From: Streptomyces sp. S465 | GTDB taxonomy: Bacteria; Actinomycetota; Actinomycetes; Streptomycetales; Streptomycetaceae | NCBI RefSeq assembly: GCF_026898115.1 | Contig: NZ_CP114036.1 | Location: 3,596,001 to 3,660,000 of the forward strand | DNA: 64,000 nucleotides | Direction: 5' to 3' | Part shown: positions 16,989 through 24,743 of the stretch, piece by piece | Layout of the letters: the number at the start of each line of letters is the position of its first letter | Numbering within the stretch: the stretch's first letter is position 1 | Program-made: the position numbers and the translations under genes | Notes under the pieces: model-generated | The model's input: the letters and a program-made list of their open reading frames with translations, nothing else | Databases searched by the model: none | What the model was told of the DNA's origin: nothing

Positions 16989-18645
16989 GCTGCGCGGCCC
17001 GGACACCGTCCCGCATCCGATGGACGCCCGTGCGCTGGCGGCGCTGGCCGCCAACCCCGGCTGCCGCCGCCGCGCGCTACTGGACGGGGCCGGGGTCGAC
17101 AAGGGCGCGCTGGCGCGGGCGCTGGGGGCGCCGGCGAACTTCGGGCAGTCGCAGTTCGCCCATCAGCGCGGCAACTCCTTCGAGGCCCGGGTCAAGGCGG
17201 ACGGCGGCGCGGATCTGGTGCGGCTGCTGCACGAGCGGCTGCGCGACGGCTCGGAGCCGCCCGGCCCCGGCGAGGTCGCGACCCCCGACCTGTCCGCGCC
17301 AGGCCCGCAGGGCCGCACGGCCCGCACCGCGCTCGCCCTGCGCGAGGCCACGGAGGCGGGGCGCTGGGCGCTGCTGGACCATCCGATGGTGAGCCTGGAC
17401 GTCGCGGGCTCCCCGGCCTTCCTGGAGCCGGACGCGGTCGTGGTCCACCCCGACGGGTCATGGACGATCGTCGAGATCAAGTCCTTCCCGATGGTGGACG
17501 GCTCCGCCGACCCGGCCAAGGTGGGCGCGGCGGCCCGGCAGTCGGCGGTCTACACGCTGGCGCTGGAGCGCGTGGCATCCATGATCGGCGAACCGCCGGA
17601 GAACGACGCCGGCACGGTAGATTCGGCGGCTTCGGTAGACCCGGCGGCTCCGGGGGACCCGGCGACTCCGACAGGTCCGACGCCTCTGGCGGCCCCGGCA
17701 GCTCCCGCGGCTTCGGCGGACCCGGAAGCTCCGGCGGCTTCGGCGGACCCGGAAGCTCCGGCGGCTTCGGCGGCTTCGGCAGAGCCAGCGGACCCGACGG
17801 CTCCGGCAACTCCAACGGCTCCGGCAGCCTCGGCAGCTCCGACGGATTCGGCAGGTCCGACGCCTCCGACGGCTTCGGCAGAGCCAGCGGACCCGGCGGC
17901 TCCGGCAGCTCCGACGCCTCCGACGGCCCCGGAAGAGCCAGCGGACCCGACGGCTCCAGCAGCTTCAACGGCTCCGGCAGCCCCGGCAGCTCCGACGGAT
18001 TCGGCAGCAGGTCCGACGCCTCCGACGGCCCCGGAAGCTCCGGCAGACCCGGCGGCCTCGGTGAATTCCGCGGACTCGGCGGATTCCGCGGACTCGGCGC
18101 GGAGCGCGCGCGCACCGGTGCGCGCGCGGGTGCGGCATCAGGTGTTGCTCGTCTGTCCCAAGGACTTCTCCAACCTGCCGACCGCCGAAATGGTCGACGT
18201 ACGTAAGCAGCTGGCGGTCACCCGGCGGCAGCTGGACCGGCTGACCCGGATCGAGGAGATCGCCGCCGCCCTGCCCGAGGGCACCACCTTCGACCTCCGG
18301 CTCACCGACGACGGCCGGACCCCGACCCGGCCCGTCGAGGAGCTGACCGCCGCCGTCGACGCGGTGCGGGCGGCGTACGCCCCGGAGTGCCTGTCCACCT
18401 GTGAGCTGGCCGCCCACTGCCGGGCGCGGGCCCGCGCGGCCGGCCGGGTCGAGGCGCTGGGCCGTGGCGTCCGGGGTGAGCTGGGCGGGCTCACCACCGT
18501 CGATGCCGTCCTCACGGCCGCCCTGGGCGGCCCCGCCGGGGAGGCGGCCCCCACCGGCGATCCCGCCGTCGACGCCCTGCGCCGCGCGGCGGCCCTGCGC
18601 GCCGAGGCGCTCGCCTCCCGCCCCGGGGCGGTGGCATGTCGCTGA
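16771..18645 (+). CDS. Cas4/RecB-type PD-(D/E)XK nuclease, first gene of a helicase-nuclease operon
   Basis: Up to 624 aa. Every hallmark of an iron-sulfur RecB/Cas4 nuclease is visible (numbered from GTG 16771): Cys98 in NPGCRRRALL, Glu138 in RGNSFEARV, Asp221 in FLEPDAVVV, Glu235/Lys237 in WTIVEIKSF, Gln257-Tyr261 (QxxxY), and a terminal CLSTCELAAHC (Cys540, 544, 550), giving one N-terminal plus three C-terminal cysteines. Known family role: 5' or 3' end-processing of DNA. A Pro/Ala/Ser/Asp repeat insert (about 285-450) separates the catalytic core from the C-terminal cysteines. The true start is unclear: GTG 16771, ATG 16783, GTG 16813 or ATG 17020, none with a good ribosome site. It overlaps the next gene by 10 bases. 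Confidence 0.85.
   Translation: MRPRMSVTSARLRRVNGNGSPDSRAGARTGNVPTVPRVRAAGEPVPTPATGEPPLRAVRPPRQATGLRQRLAELRGPDTVPHPMDARALAALAANPGCRRRALLDGAGVDKGALARALGAPANFGQSQFAHQRGNSFEARVKADGGADLVRLLHERLRDGSEPPGPGEVATPDLSAPGPQGRTARTALALREATEAGRWALLDHPMVSLDVAGSPAFLEPDAVVVHPDGSWTIVEIKSFPMVDGSADPAKVGAAARQSAVYTLALERVASMIGEPPENDAGTVDSAASVDPAAPGDPATPTGPTPLAAPAAPAASADPEAPAASADPEAPAASAASAEPADPTAPATPTAPAASAAPTDSAGPTPPTASAEPADPAAPAAPTPPTAPEEPADPTAPAASTAPAAPAAPTDSAAGPTPPTAPEAPADPAASVNSADSADSADSARSARAPVRARVRHQVLLVCPKDFSNLPTAEMVDVRKQLAVTRRQLDRLTRIEEIAAALPEGTTFDLRLTDDGRTPTRPVEELTAAVDAVRAAYAPECLSTCELAAHCRARARAAGRVEALGRGVRGELGGLTTVDAVLTAALGGPAGEAAPTGDPAVDALRRAAALRAEALASRPGAVACR
17623..18120 (+). repeat. Low-complexity repeat insert inside the nuclease gene
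   Basis: About 500 bases of degenerate tandem repeats built on GCTCCGGCGGCTTCGGCGGA-like units, encoding (A/P/S/T)-rich runs with EPADPTAP and ASADPEAP repeats and ending in three NSADSADSAD-like units. The stretch is open in several frames on both strands, as expected for a G/C-rich codon repeat. It behaves as a flexible linker in the protein. Confidence 0.8.
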
Positions 18646-20315
18646 TCACCACCCTGGCCCGGATGGAGGCGGTCCGGGAGGGGCGGGCCCAGCCCCTGAC
18701 CACCGTGCGCCACCGCCATCTGTCGGAGCGTCCGCTGGCGTTCGTGCCGCTCACCACGGCCGGTGAGGCGGGGGCGCCGCTCGGCGCGCTGGTGGGCACC
18801 GACCGGGACGCGCCGCGGCTGCTGATCGTGGCGCAGCCGCGCGACCGCGATCTGCGGTTCGCGTTCCTCGCCGAGCTCGCCGAGGAGATCCAGCCGTATC
18901 TGGACTCGTTCGGGGACGAGGTGGAGCTGGAGGAGCGCAGGGAGACCGATCCGGAGACCGGTAAGAAGGTGCCGGTCCAGGTCGAGCTCTGTGCGGACGC
19001 GCCACAACTGCTGGTGCCGAGCACCGCGGGCGTGGCGTTCATCCGGCTGCTGGGCCGGTCGATGCGGTTCCGGCGGACCGCGGAGCAGGACCCGGAGACG
19101 CCCTTCCCCGCGCCCGCGCGGGTACCGCTGCTCGGCCGCTGGCTGACCCACTACGGGGAGCGGTCGCGGGTGCCCGGATCGTGTCTGCTGCTCTCGCTCA
19201 CCGAGCTGCTGAGCCGTCACTGGGCGACCGGGCAGAGCCATCTGGAGGACCAGCACCTGAGCTCGCTGCTGGCCTGGATCGACCCCCCGGACGGCGTGCC
19301 GGGGGCGGAGGCGGCGCTGCGGGCGGAGTCCGAGCGGGACGAGAACGGCCTGCTGCTGTGCCCGCCGGCCGGCCCGGCCACCGACCCCGCCTTCGACAAC
19401 AAGCTGCTGGCCCCGGCGATGTCCCGCTACGACGCGGCGCGGGCCGAGGCGGCCCAGGGCGTGGCCGGGGCCGAGGCGCGGCTGCGGCTCGCCGAGGCGG
19501 AGCTGCGCGGGCTGATCGAGTCCCAGCTGCGGCCCACCTGGGACGCGCTGTGGCGCGGGGTGGACCTGCTGCGCGCCCTCCCGGAGGGCGCGCGGGTGGC
19601 CGAGCGCTGGAAGCGGGACCGCTGGTCCTACACCGGCCACCGGGACCGGGTCCGGGCCGGGGAGCCGCCGCAGCCCAAGCGGGACGACGCGGTGACGGCG
19701 GCGCAGAAACTGGCCGCCCGAGAGACCGCGCAGGCGCAGCTGGACGCCCATGAGGCGCTGGACGACCCGCTGGTCATGGCGGAGCGGCGGCTGGCCGGGG
19801 AGGCGTTCGCGGGCGAGGTGATCGATGTGGAGATGGCCTGGTCGGAGGCGAAGGTGCCGCGCCCGCGCCCGCTGGTCACGGTCCGCACCGAGGACCGTCC
19901 GCATCTGGCCGAGCGGGTCAAGCTGCACCGGCTCACGGCCGACGGCAGGGCGCAGAGCGGGGAGTTCGCCGGTTTCGCGAGCGCTGAGGGAGCTGAAGGA
20001 GCTGCGGGGGCTGCCGGGGCCGAGGAGGCCAACGGGGCTCAGGGGACTGATCCGGGCGATGGCGGCGACGGCCCGGTCCGCGCCCTGGTGGTGCGGCTGA
20101 CCGGCGGTATGGGCCGGGGCAAGCAGCCGGAGCCGGGCTCGGTGCCCGAGAAGGGCGACCTGGTGTGCTGGACGCTGTTCGAGCACACCCCGCGCGGCGG
20201 CCCGGAGCTGCCCGACCCGGAGAGCACCCCGTGGACCCACGGCGGCCCGCCGGACGCCGCCGCCCCGGCCCAGGGCCCCGAGCCCGACCCGATGACCGAG
20301 GAGGACTATCTGTGA
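18636..20315 (+). CDS. 559-aa protein of unknown family between nuclease and helicase
   Basis: Not recognised. ATG at 18636, overlapping the nuclease end by 10 bases. Features: mixed alpha/beta N-terminal half (RLLIVAQPRDRDLRFAFLAELAEEI; LLGRWLTHYGERSRVPGSCLLL); a helical middle with coiled-coil-like segments (about 255-310, heptad-like AEARLRLAEAELRGLIES, and about 345-390); then a beta-rich C-terminal part (EVIDVEMAW, RPLVTVRTED, VKLHRLT, VRALVVRLTGG, PEKGDLVCWTLF) interrupted by a Glu/Gly/Ala run and ending in an acidic proline-rich tail (PDPMTEEDYL). The helical stalk plus beta-barrel order resembles domains 1B/1C of UPF1-like helicases, which the next gene lacks. Inference: it supplies those domains in trans. 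Confidence 0.8.
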   Translation: MSLITTLARMEAVREGRAQPLTTVRHRHLSERPLAFVPLTTAGEAGAPLGALVGTDRDAPRLLIVAQPRDRDLRFAFLAELAEEIQPYLDSFGDEVELEERRETDPETGKKVPVQVELCADAPQLLVPSTAGVAFIRLLGRSMRFRRTAEQDPETPFPAPARVPLLGRWLTHYGERSRVPGSCLLLSLTELLSRHWATGQSHLEDQHLSSLLAWIDPPDGVPGAEAALRAESERDENGLLLCPPAGPATDPAFDNKLLAPAMSRYDAARAEAAQGVAGAEARLRLAEAELRGLIESQLRPTWDALWRGVDLLRALPEGARVAERWKRDRWSYTGHRDRVRAGEPPQPKRDDAVTAAQKLAARETAQAQLDAHEALDDPLVMAERRLAGEAFAGEVIDVEMAWSEAKVPRPRPLVTVRTEDRPHLAERVKLHRLTADGRAQSGEFAGFASAEGAEGAAGAAGAEEANGAQGTDPGDGGDGPVRALVVRLTGGMGRGKQPEPGSVPEKGDLVCWTLFEHTPRGGPELPDPESTPWTHGGPPDAAAPAQGPEPDPMTEEDYL

Positions 20316-21697
20316 TCGGCGCGGACCCGGCCGCCGGTGCGGCCCGCGCGGCCCGTGCCCGAGGGGGCGAGCCGTTCGACCCGTCGGCCGCGGCGGCGCG
20401 GGCGACCGAGGCGATCCTGCGGGACACGCTGCACGGCGCGGACCGCGGCGTCGTCGTGGACTCCCCGCCCGGTGCGGGCAAGTCGACGCTGGTGGTGCGG
20501 GCGGCGCGGGAGCTGGCCGCCGCCGGGCGCCCGCTGATGGTGGTCGCGCAGACCAACGCGCAGGTGGACGATCTGGTGGACCGGCTGGCCACCGCGGACC
20601 CCGAGCTTCCGGTGGGGCGGCTGCACAGCAGCGATCCGCATCCGTACGACCCGGTGCTCGACGGCCATGCGGCGGTCCGCACCTCCGCGAAGATCGCCGA
20701 TCTGGCCGGGCTCGACATCGTGGTCTCCACGGCCGCCAAGTGGGCGCACATCAGACACGTCGAGCCGTGGCGGCACGCGATCGTGGACGAGGCGTACCAG
20801 ATGCGCTCGGACGCGCTGCTGGCGGTCGCGGGGCTGTTCGAGCGGGCGCTGTTCGTGGGCGACCCGGGGCAGCTGGACCCGTTCAGCGTGGTGGGCGCCG
20901 ACCAGTGGGCGGGGCTCTCGTACGACCCGTCGGCGAGCGCGGTCACCACGCTGCTCGCCCACAACCCGCGGCTGCCGCAGCACCGGCTGCCGGTGTCCTG
21001 GCGGCTGCCGGCCTCGGCCGCGCCGCTGGTCTCGGACGCGTTCTATCCGTACACGCCGTTCCGCAGCGGCACCGGCCACGGCGAGCGGCGGCTGAGCTTC
21101 GGGGTGGCCTCGGACGGCTCGGGGCCGGACCGGGTACTGGACGAGGCGGCCGCCTCCGGCTGGGGGCTGCTGGAGCTGCCCGCCCGGCGCACCCCGCGCA
21201 CCGACCCGGAGGCGGTGGCGGCCGTGGCCCAGGTGGTGCGGCGGCTGCTGGACCGGGGCGCGGCGGCGGTCAGCGAGCGGTCGGACGAGCCGGTGCCGGT
21301 CACGGCGGACCGGATCGCGGTGGGCACGGCGCACCGGGACCAGGCGGCGGCGGTCCGGGCGGCGCTGACGGGGCTCGGGGTGTCCGGCGTCACCGTCGAC
21401 ACCGCCAACCGACTCCAGGGGCGTGAGTTCGACGTCACGGTCGTGCTGCACCCGCTGTCCGGGCGGCCGGACGCCACGGCCTTCCATCTGGAGACGGGGC
21501 GGCTGTGCGTGCTGACGTCGCGGCACCGGCAGGCGTGTGTGGTGGTGTGCCGGGCGGGGGTGGCCGAGCTGCTGGACGAGCACCCGTCCACGGAGCCGGT
21601 GCAGCTGGGGGTCACGGTGAAGTTCCCGGACGGCTGGGAGGCCAACCACGCGGTGCTGGCGCACCTGGCCGAGCACCGGGTGGCATGGCGGCCGTAA
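20312..21697 (+). CDS. Compact UPF1-like superfamily 1 helicase
   Basis: 461 aa, GTG start at 20312 overlapping the previous stop (GTGA). SF1 motifs in order: Walker A SPPGAGKST (Lys57), motif Ia VVAQTNAQVDDLV, motif Ic DIVVSTAAK, Walker B AIVDEAYQM (Asp159-Glu160), motif III FVGDPGQLDPF, motif IV PVSWRLP, motif V TANRLQGREFDVTVV and motif VI LTSRHRQA. The TN-x-QVDDLV and QGREFD signatures place it with the UPF1/Dna2 branch. It is shorter than usual: the Walker A comes at residue 50 and no stalk or beta-barrel is inserted. Third gene of the operon with the Cas4-like nuclease; together they look like an ATP-driven nucleic-acid-processing machine. Confidence 0.88.
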   Translation: MIGADPAAGAARAARARGGEPFDPSAAAARATEAILRDTLHGADRGVVVDSPPGAGKSTLVVRAARELAAAGRPLMVVAQTNAQVDDLVDRLATADPELPVGRLHSSDPHPYDPVLDGHAAVRTSAKIADLAGLDIVVSTAAKWAHIRHVEPWRHAIVDEAYQMRSDALLAVAGLFERALFVGDPGQLDPFSVVGADQWAGLSYDPSASAVTTLLAHNPRLPQHRLPVSWRLPASAAPLVSDAFYPYTPFRSGTGHGERRLSFGVASDGSGPDRVLDEAAASGWGLLELPARRTPRTDPEAVAAVAQVVRRLLDRGAAAVSERSDEPVPVTADRIAVGTAHRDQAAAVRAALTGLGVSGVTVDTANRLQGREFDVTVVLHPLSGRPDATAFHLETGRLCVLTSRHRQACVVVCRAGVAELLDEHPSTEPVQLGVTVKFPDGWEANHAVLAHLAEHRVAWRP

Positions 21698-21891
21698 GGG
21701 CGCGTCCTCCGGCGGCCGCGGGGGCGGCGGTGAGGGGGCGTCGGTCCGGCCATGGTTCAGGGGGCGGCGGGGTGGGGAGACACCCCAGGTCGGCGGCGTG
21801 CGGCGGGGGCGCCCTTGCCGTACGCGCGACAATGGAGACCAGAAGACCACCGCGAACCGTAGGTGTCTGACGACCCAGGAGGAGAGATCAC

Positions 21892-22257
21892 ATGCCCGAG
21901 CCGGATGCGGCTCAAGGCCGGCACGGCTCCGCGCCCAGGCGGCTGAAACCGGCGCCCCTGCTCTTCGAACCGGCCGCCGCCGCCTCGGACGAGGCGCATT
22001 TCTTCGATCTGGAGTCGATCGAGGACCCGCGTGAGCTGCTGTCCCGCTCGACGGAGCTGGTGCTGGCGTTCCGCGCGGCCACGGACCGGGCCATGGAGTT
22101 CCAGGCGATGGCGGCCGCGCAGCTCGCCGACCCGAGGCGGTTCGACCGGCTGACCCCGGCCGTGATCGCCGAGCGTGCGGAGTGGACCGAGGACTACGCC
22201 AAGAAGATGATCGAGTTCGGGCGTGAGCTGATGCGGGGCGGCGAGGTGCCGGACTGA
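21892..22257 (+). CDS. Small conserved hypothetical protein
   Basis: 121 aa, unrecognised. ATG with AGGAGGAGAG upstream. After a Pro/Ala-rich start the protein is acidic and helical: HFFDLESIEDPRELLSRSTELV, then FRAATDRAMEFQAMAAAQLA and VIAERAEWTEDYAKKMIEFG. No membrane segment or cysteine. It begins 194 bases after the helicase gene on the same strand, so it may be co-transcribed or have its own promoter. Confidence 0.7.
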   Translation: MPEPDAAQGRHGSAPRRLKPAPLLFEPAAAASDEAHFFDLESIEDPRELLSRSTELVLAFRAATDRAMEFQAMAAAQLADPRRFDRLTPAVIAERAEWTEDYAKKMIEFGRELMRGGEVPD

Positions 22258-22372
22258 ACGGCGGTCGTGAGCCCGGGGCATATGCGCGCGGAAGGTACCC
22301 GACTCCGCCCCACGATGTCCCGGTTTTGCCTCATCTCTCTACACCGTCGTCACCGCCGGTAAAGGTGGAAAC

Positions 22373-23020
22373 ATGAGCAGATCGCCCCAGGACTCCCTGC
22401 ACACCGCCGCCTATGTCACCCCGGCCGGTGCGGACTGGCTCGCCTCGGCCAGCGCGTCCCCGCGCGGTGTGCACGCCGTGTGGGCCGGGGCCCCGACCGC
22501 GGCGGTGACGCTGCCGTGCGGCACGGCGTTCGACGTGATCAGCATGGACGCGCTCTTCGGCCGCCGGGTGGTGAGCCGGTTATGGACCGATGGCCCCGGC
22601 ACCGGCCCGGTCGCGGCCCAGGGCGGCCGCGTCATGCTCTTCGCCACCCCGGGTACCGCCCAGCGGCTGCCCGCGCTGCTCGACTGGGAGGAGTGGGGCG
22701 CGGCCGCTCCCCCGCTGCTCTGCTACGGCAGGGGCGACGCGGTGACCGTACCGCCGCTGTTCCCGCCGGACGCCGATCCACCGGCGCCCCTGCCCGCGCC
22801 CGGCGAACGCGGTGCCCAGCAGCCCGGCGCCCAGGCGTCCGGCGCACCGGAGTGCACCCCGGTGCCGTCGCCGCGCTGGCTCGTCGCACCCGATGTCCGC
22901 GCCCCCTGGCTGCCGGGCCCCGAGGTGCTGCTGTGGGCCTGTGTGAGGGCGGCCCGCACGGCCGGCGCCGATCCCGAAAGCACGGCCGTGACCAGCGCAC
23001 CCGCCGTATTTCCGGGCTGA
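22373..23020 (+). CDS. Primase/polymerase-N-terminal-like protein with a TTA codon
   Basis: 215 aa. The pattern (GADWLASASASPRGVHAVW, TLPCGTAFDVISMDALFGRRV, GGRVMLFATPGTAQRLPALL, then a Pro/Gly/Ala linker and PRWLVAPDVR) resembles Streptomyces proteins annotated as bifunctional DNA primase/polymerase N-terminal-like; catalytic acids are not obvious, so activity is doubtful. Leu70 is TTA (22580-22582), suggesting bldA dependence. AGGTGG precedes the ATG. It sits just upstream of the tRNA-Lys gene. Confidence 0.65.
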   Translation: MSRSPQDSLHTAAYVTPAGADWLASASASPRGVHAVWAGAPTAAVTLPCGTAFDVISMDALFGRRVVSRLWTDGPGTGPVAAQGGRVMLFATPGTAQRLPALLDWEEWGAAAPPLLCYGRGDAVTVPPLFPPDADPPAPLPAPGERGAQQPGAQASGAPECTPVPSPRWLVAPDVRAPWLPGPEVLLWACVRAARTAGADPESTAVTSAPAVFPG

Positions 23021-23076
23021 AAACCATCGATTTTCACTCCGTGGCGTCCGGGTGCTAAGGTCTCCTACGTCAGCAG

Positions 23077-23150
23077 GCGCCGCTAGCTCAGTTGGTTAGA
23101 GCAGCTGACTCTTAATCAGCGGGTCCGGGGTTCGAGTCCCTGGCGGCGCA
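23077..23150 (+). tRNA. tRNA-Lys (anticodon CTT)
   Basis: 74-nt cloverleaf without encoded CCA: acceptor GCGCCGC pairs with GCGGCGC, D-stem GCTC/GAGC, anticodon loop around ACTCTTAATC (CTT), T-arm GTCCGGGGTTCGAGTCCC region, discriminator A. Identical in sequence to the copy at 53659. Confidence 0.97.
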
Positions 23151-23159
23151 CAGACGGTG

Positions 23160-23189
23160 AAAGGCCCCTCACTTCGGTGAGGGGCCTTT
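23160..23189 (+). terminator. Terminator after the first tRNA-Lys
   Basis: Perfect 13-bp stem, 23160-23172 with 23177-23189, closed by a TTCG tetraloop, nine bases after the tRNA. AAAGG/CCTTT at the base gives an A-tract/U-tract, so it can work in both directions. Confidence 0.92.
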
Positions 23190-23230
23190 CGCGTGGTGCG
23201 CGCCGTTTCGCGCACGAGGGCCGTCAGCCG

Positions 23231-24580
23231 TCACGGGCCCGGGTCCGTGAGCCGGGTCACGGCCATGACCGCCTCGTCCGGGCCGGGCATCCCGAGCGTC
23301 TCCCGGCGCAGGGCGTGCGCCGCCGTGGCGTACGAGGGCTGCTCCAGCAGCGCGAAGAGATCCAGGGCCAGCCGGGCGCCCGCCGCCCGCGCCCCGCGCC
23401 GGGTGCCGTCGAGGGCGTCCGCGGGCAGATACATCCCGGCGCCCACCCTGGCCAGCCGCGCCCCGTTGAGCTGGTGCTCGAGGCGGGGCGCGACGACCAG
23501 CTGCGGGACCCCGGCGATGGCGGCGGCCAGCACCGCCGCACCCCCGCCCTGGTGGAGCAGAGCCCGGCAGCCCGGCAGCACCCGGTGCAGCGGCCCGGCG
23601 GGCGGCTGCCCATCGGCGGCGCTACCGACCCGGACGACCTCCACGCCCCGCGCCTCGGCAACCCGCAGCGCGGCCCGTACGGCGTCCGGCGGACCACCGG
23701 TGTCCTCCCATGCCGCACATACCCGCACCGGCCCGGAGCGCCTGGGGCCGCCCCGCGCGACGACGCGGCGCGCGGGGTGCGACAGGGCACGGCGGCCCCC
23801 GTACGGCGACGGCGTCTCGGGCGATGACGGCGAACCGTCGTACGGCGTCGAACCGCCCCGCGTCGGCGAACCGCCCCGCGAGGACGAACCGCCCCGCGAT
23901 GCCGGGCCGCCCCGCGACGCCGGGCCATCCTGCGGCGACGAACCGTCGTGCCAGACGAAGCGCACCGGCAGCCGCCGTGCCCGCGAGGGCAGGGCGAGGC
24001 TCGGCGGGCAGGGGTCGAGCCACAGATCGGGCTCACGCTCCGGGTCGGCGCCGTAGCGCCGCATCAGACGGGCGTAGCCGGGCAGCGGCGGGCCCTCCAG
24101 CCGCTGCCGGTCCAGCCGCAGGACGGCCGCGCTCCCCCACAGCTGGCCGACCGCGGGCACCCCCAGCGCCCCCGCGGCCACCGTGCCCGCGTACGCGCTC
24201 GCGTCATGCACCACCAGCTCCGGCTGCCAGCAGCGGGCGAAGGCCACCAGGCCCTGTGCCATCGCCTCGGCGATCCGCACCTGCCGATCGCCGAACGCGC
24301 GCAGCACACCGTGCTGCTCCGGGGTGAGGGCGGCGGGCCGCACCGGCCAGTCCGCCGGCCAGATGCCGCGCGGCCGCCGCGCCGCGTCCGGCGCCCTGAC
24401 CACCGCGGCGGGCAGGGCGCAGATCTGCACCGGCACCAGCCCGGCCCGTGCGACGGCCGCCGCGCATTCGGACGGCACCGCGACCCGCACCTGGTGCCCC
24501 GCCCCGATCAGGGCGCGCGCCAGCGGCACCATGGGGACGAGATGGGCGCCCGAGGCCCAGGTCGTGAACAGGACGCGCAC
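23231..24580 (-). CDS. MGT-like nucleotide-sugar glycosyltransferase
   Basis: 449 aa, GTG start at 24578-24580 with GGGAGG six bases upstream. GT-B fold of the macrolide/antibiotic glycosyltransferase group: N-terminal VLFTTWASGAHLVPMVPLARAL acceptor half, C-terminal donor half with LLHQGGGAAVLAAAIAGVPQLV, the HxGxG sugar-nucleotide motif. Between the halves lies a tandem SRGGP/SRGGS repeat linker (about residues 225-260). The acceptor is unknown; no sugar-biosynthesis genes are nearby. Upstream of the SDR gene on the same strand, it may belong to the small specialised-metabolism block at 23-32 kb. Confidence 0.85.
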   Translation of the reverse strand: MRVLFTTWASGAHLVPMVPLARALIGAGHQVRVAVPSECAAAVARAGLVPVQICALPAAVVRAPDAARRPRGIWPADWPVRPAALTPEQHGVLRAFGDRQVRIAEAMAQGLVAFARCWQPELVVHDASAYAGTVAAGALGVPAVGQLWGSAAVLRLDRQRLEGPPLPGYARLMRRYGADPEREPDLWLDPCPPSLALPSRARRLPVRFVWHDGSSPQDGPASRGGPASRGGSSSRGGSPTRGGSTPYDGSPSSPETPSPYGGRRALSHPARRVVARGGPRRSGPVRVCAAWEDTGGPPDAVRAALRVAEARGVEVVRVGSAADGQPPAGPLHRVLPGCRALLHQGGGAAVLAAAIAGVPQLVVAPRLEHQLNGARLARVGAGMYLPADALDGTRRGARAAGARLALDLFALLEQPSYATAAHALRRETLGMPGPDEAVMAVTRLTDPGP

Positions 24581-24630
24581 GGTCACCTCCCGCAGAGGTC
24601 GAACCGGCCGGACCGACACGTCCGGCCAAT

Positions 24631-24705
24631 GAAGCCGATGGAGCCGATGGAGCCGATGGAGCCGACGGAGCCGACGGAGCCGACGGAGCCGTTGAAGTCG
24701 ATGGA
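24631..24705. repeat. 9-bp tandem repeat, about eight units
   Basis: GGAGCCGAT/GGAGCCGAC units in tandem between the SDR stop and the glycosyltransferase start. The run is open in frame on both strands (MEPMEP or GSIGSI peptides), but no ribosome-binding site supports a gene. Confidence 0.8.
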
Positions 24706-24743
24706 CAGGACGCCGAGCCGACCCACCGCGTCCCTCGGCGGGC

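Noticed and set aside
17460..18206. Gly-rich and Pro-rich frames on both strands across the nuclease insert
   Set aside because: Products of a G/C-rich codon repeat read in other frames; the nuclease frame has domains on both sides.
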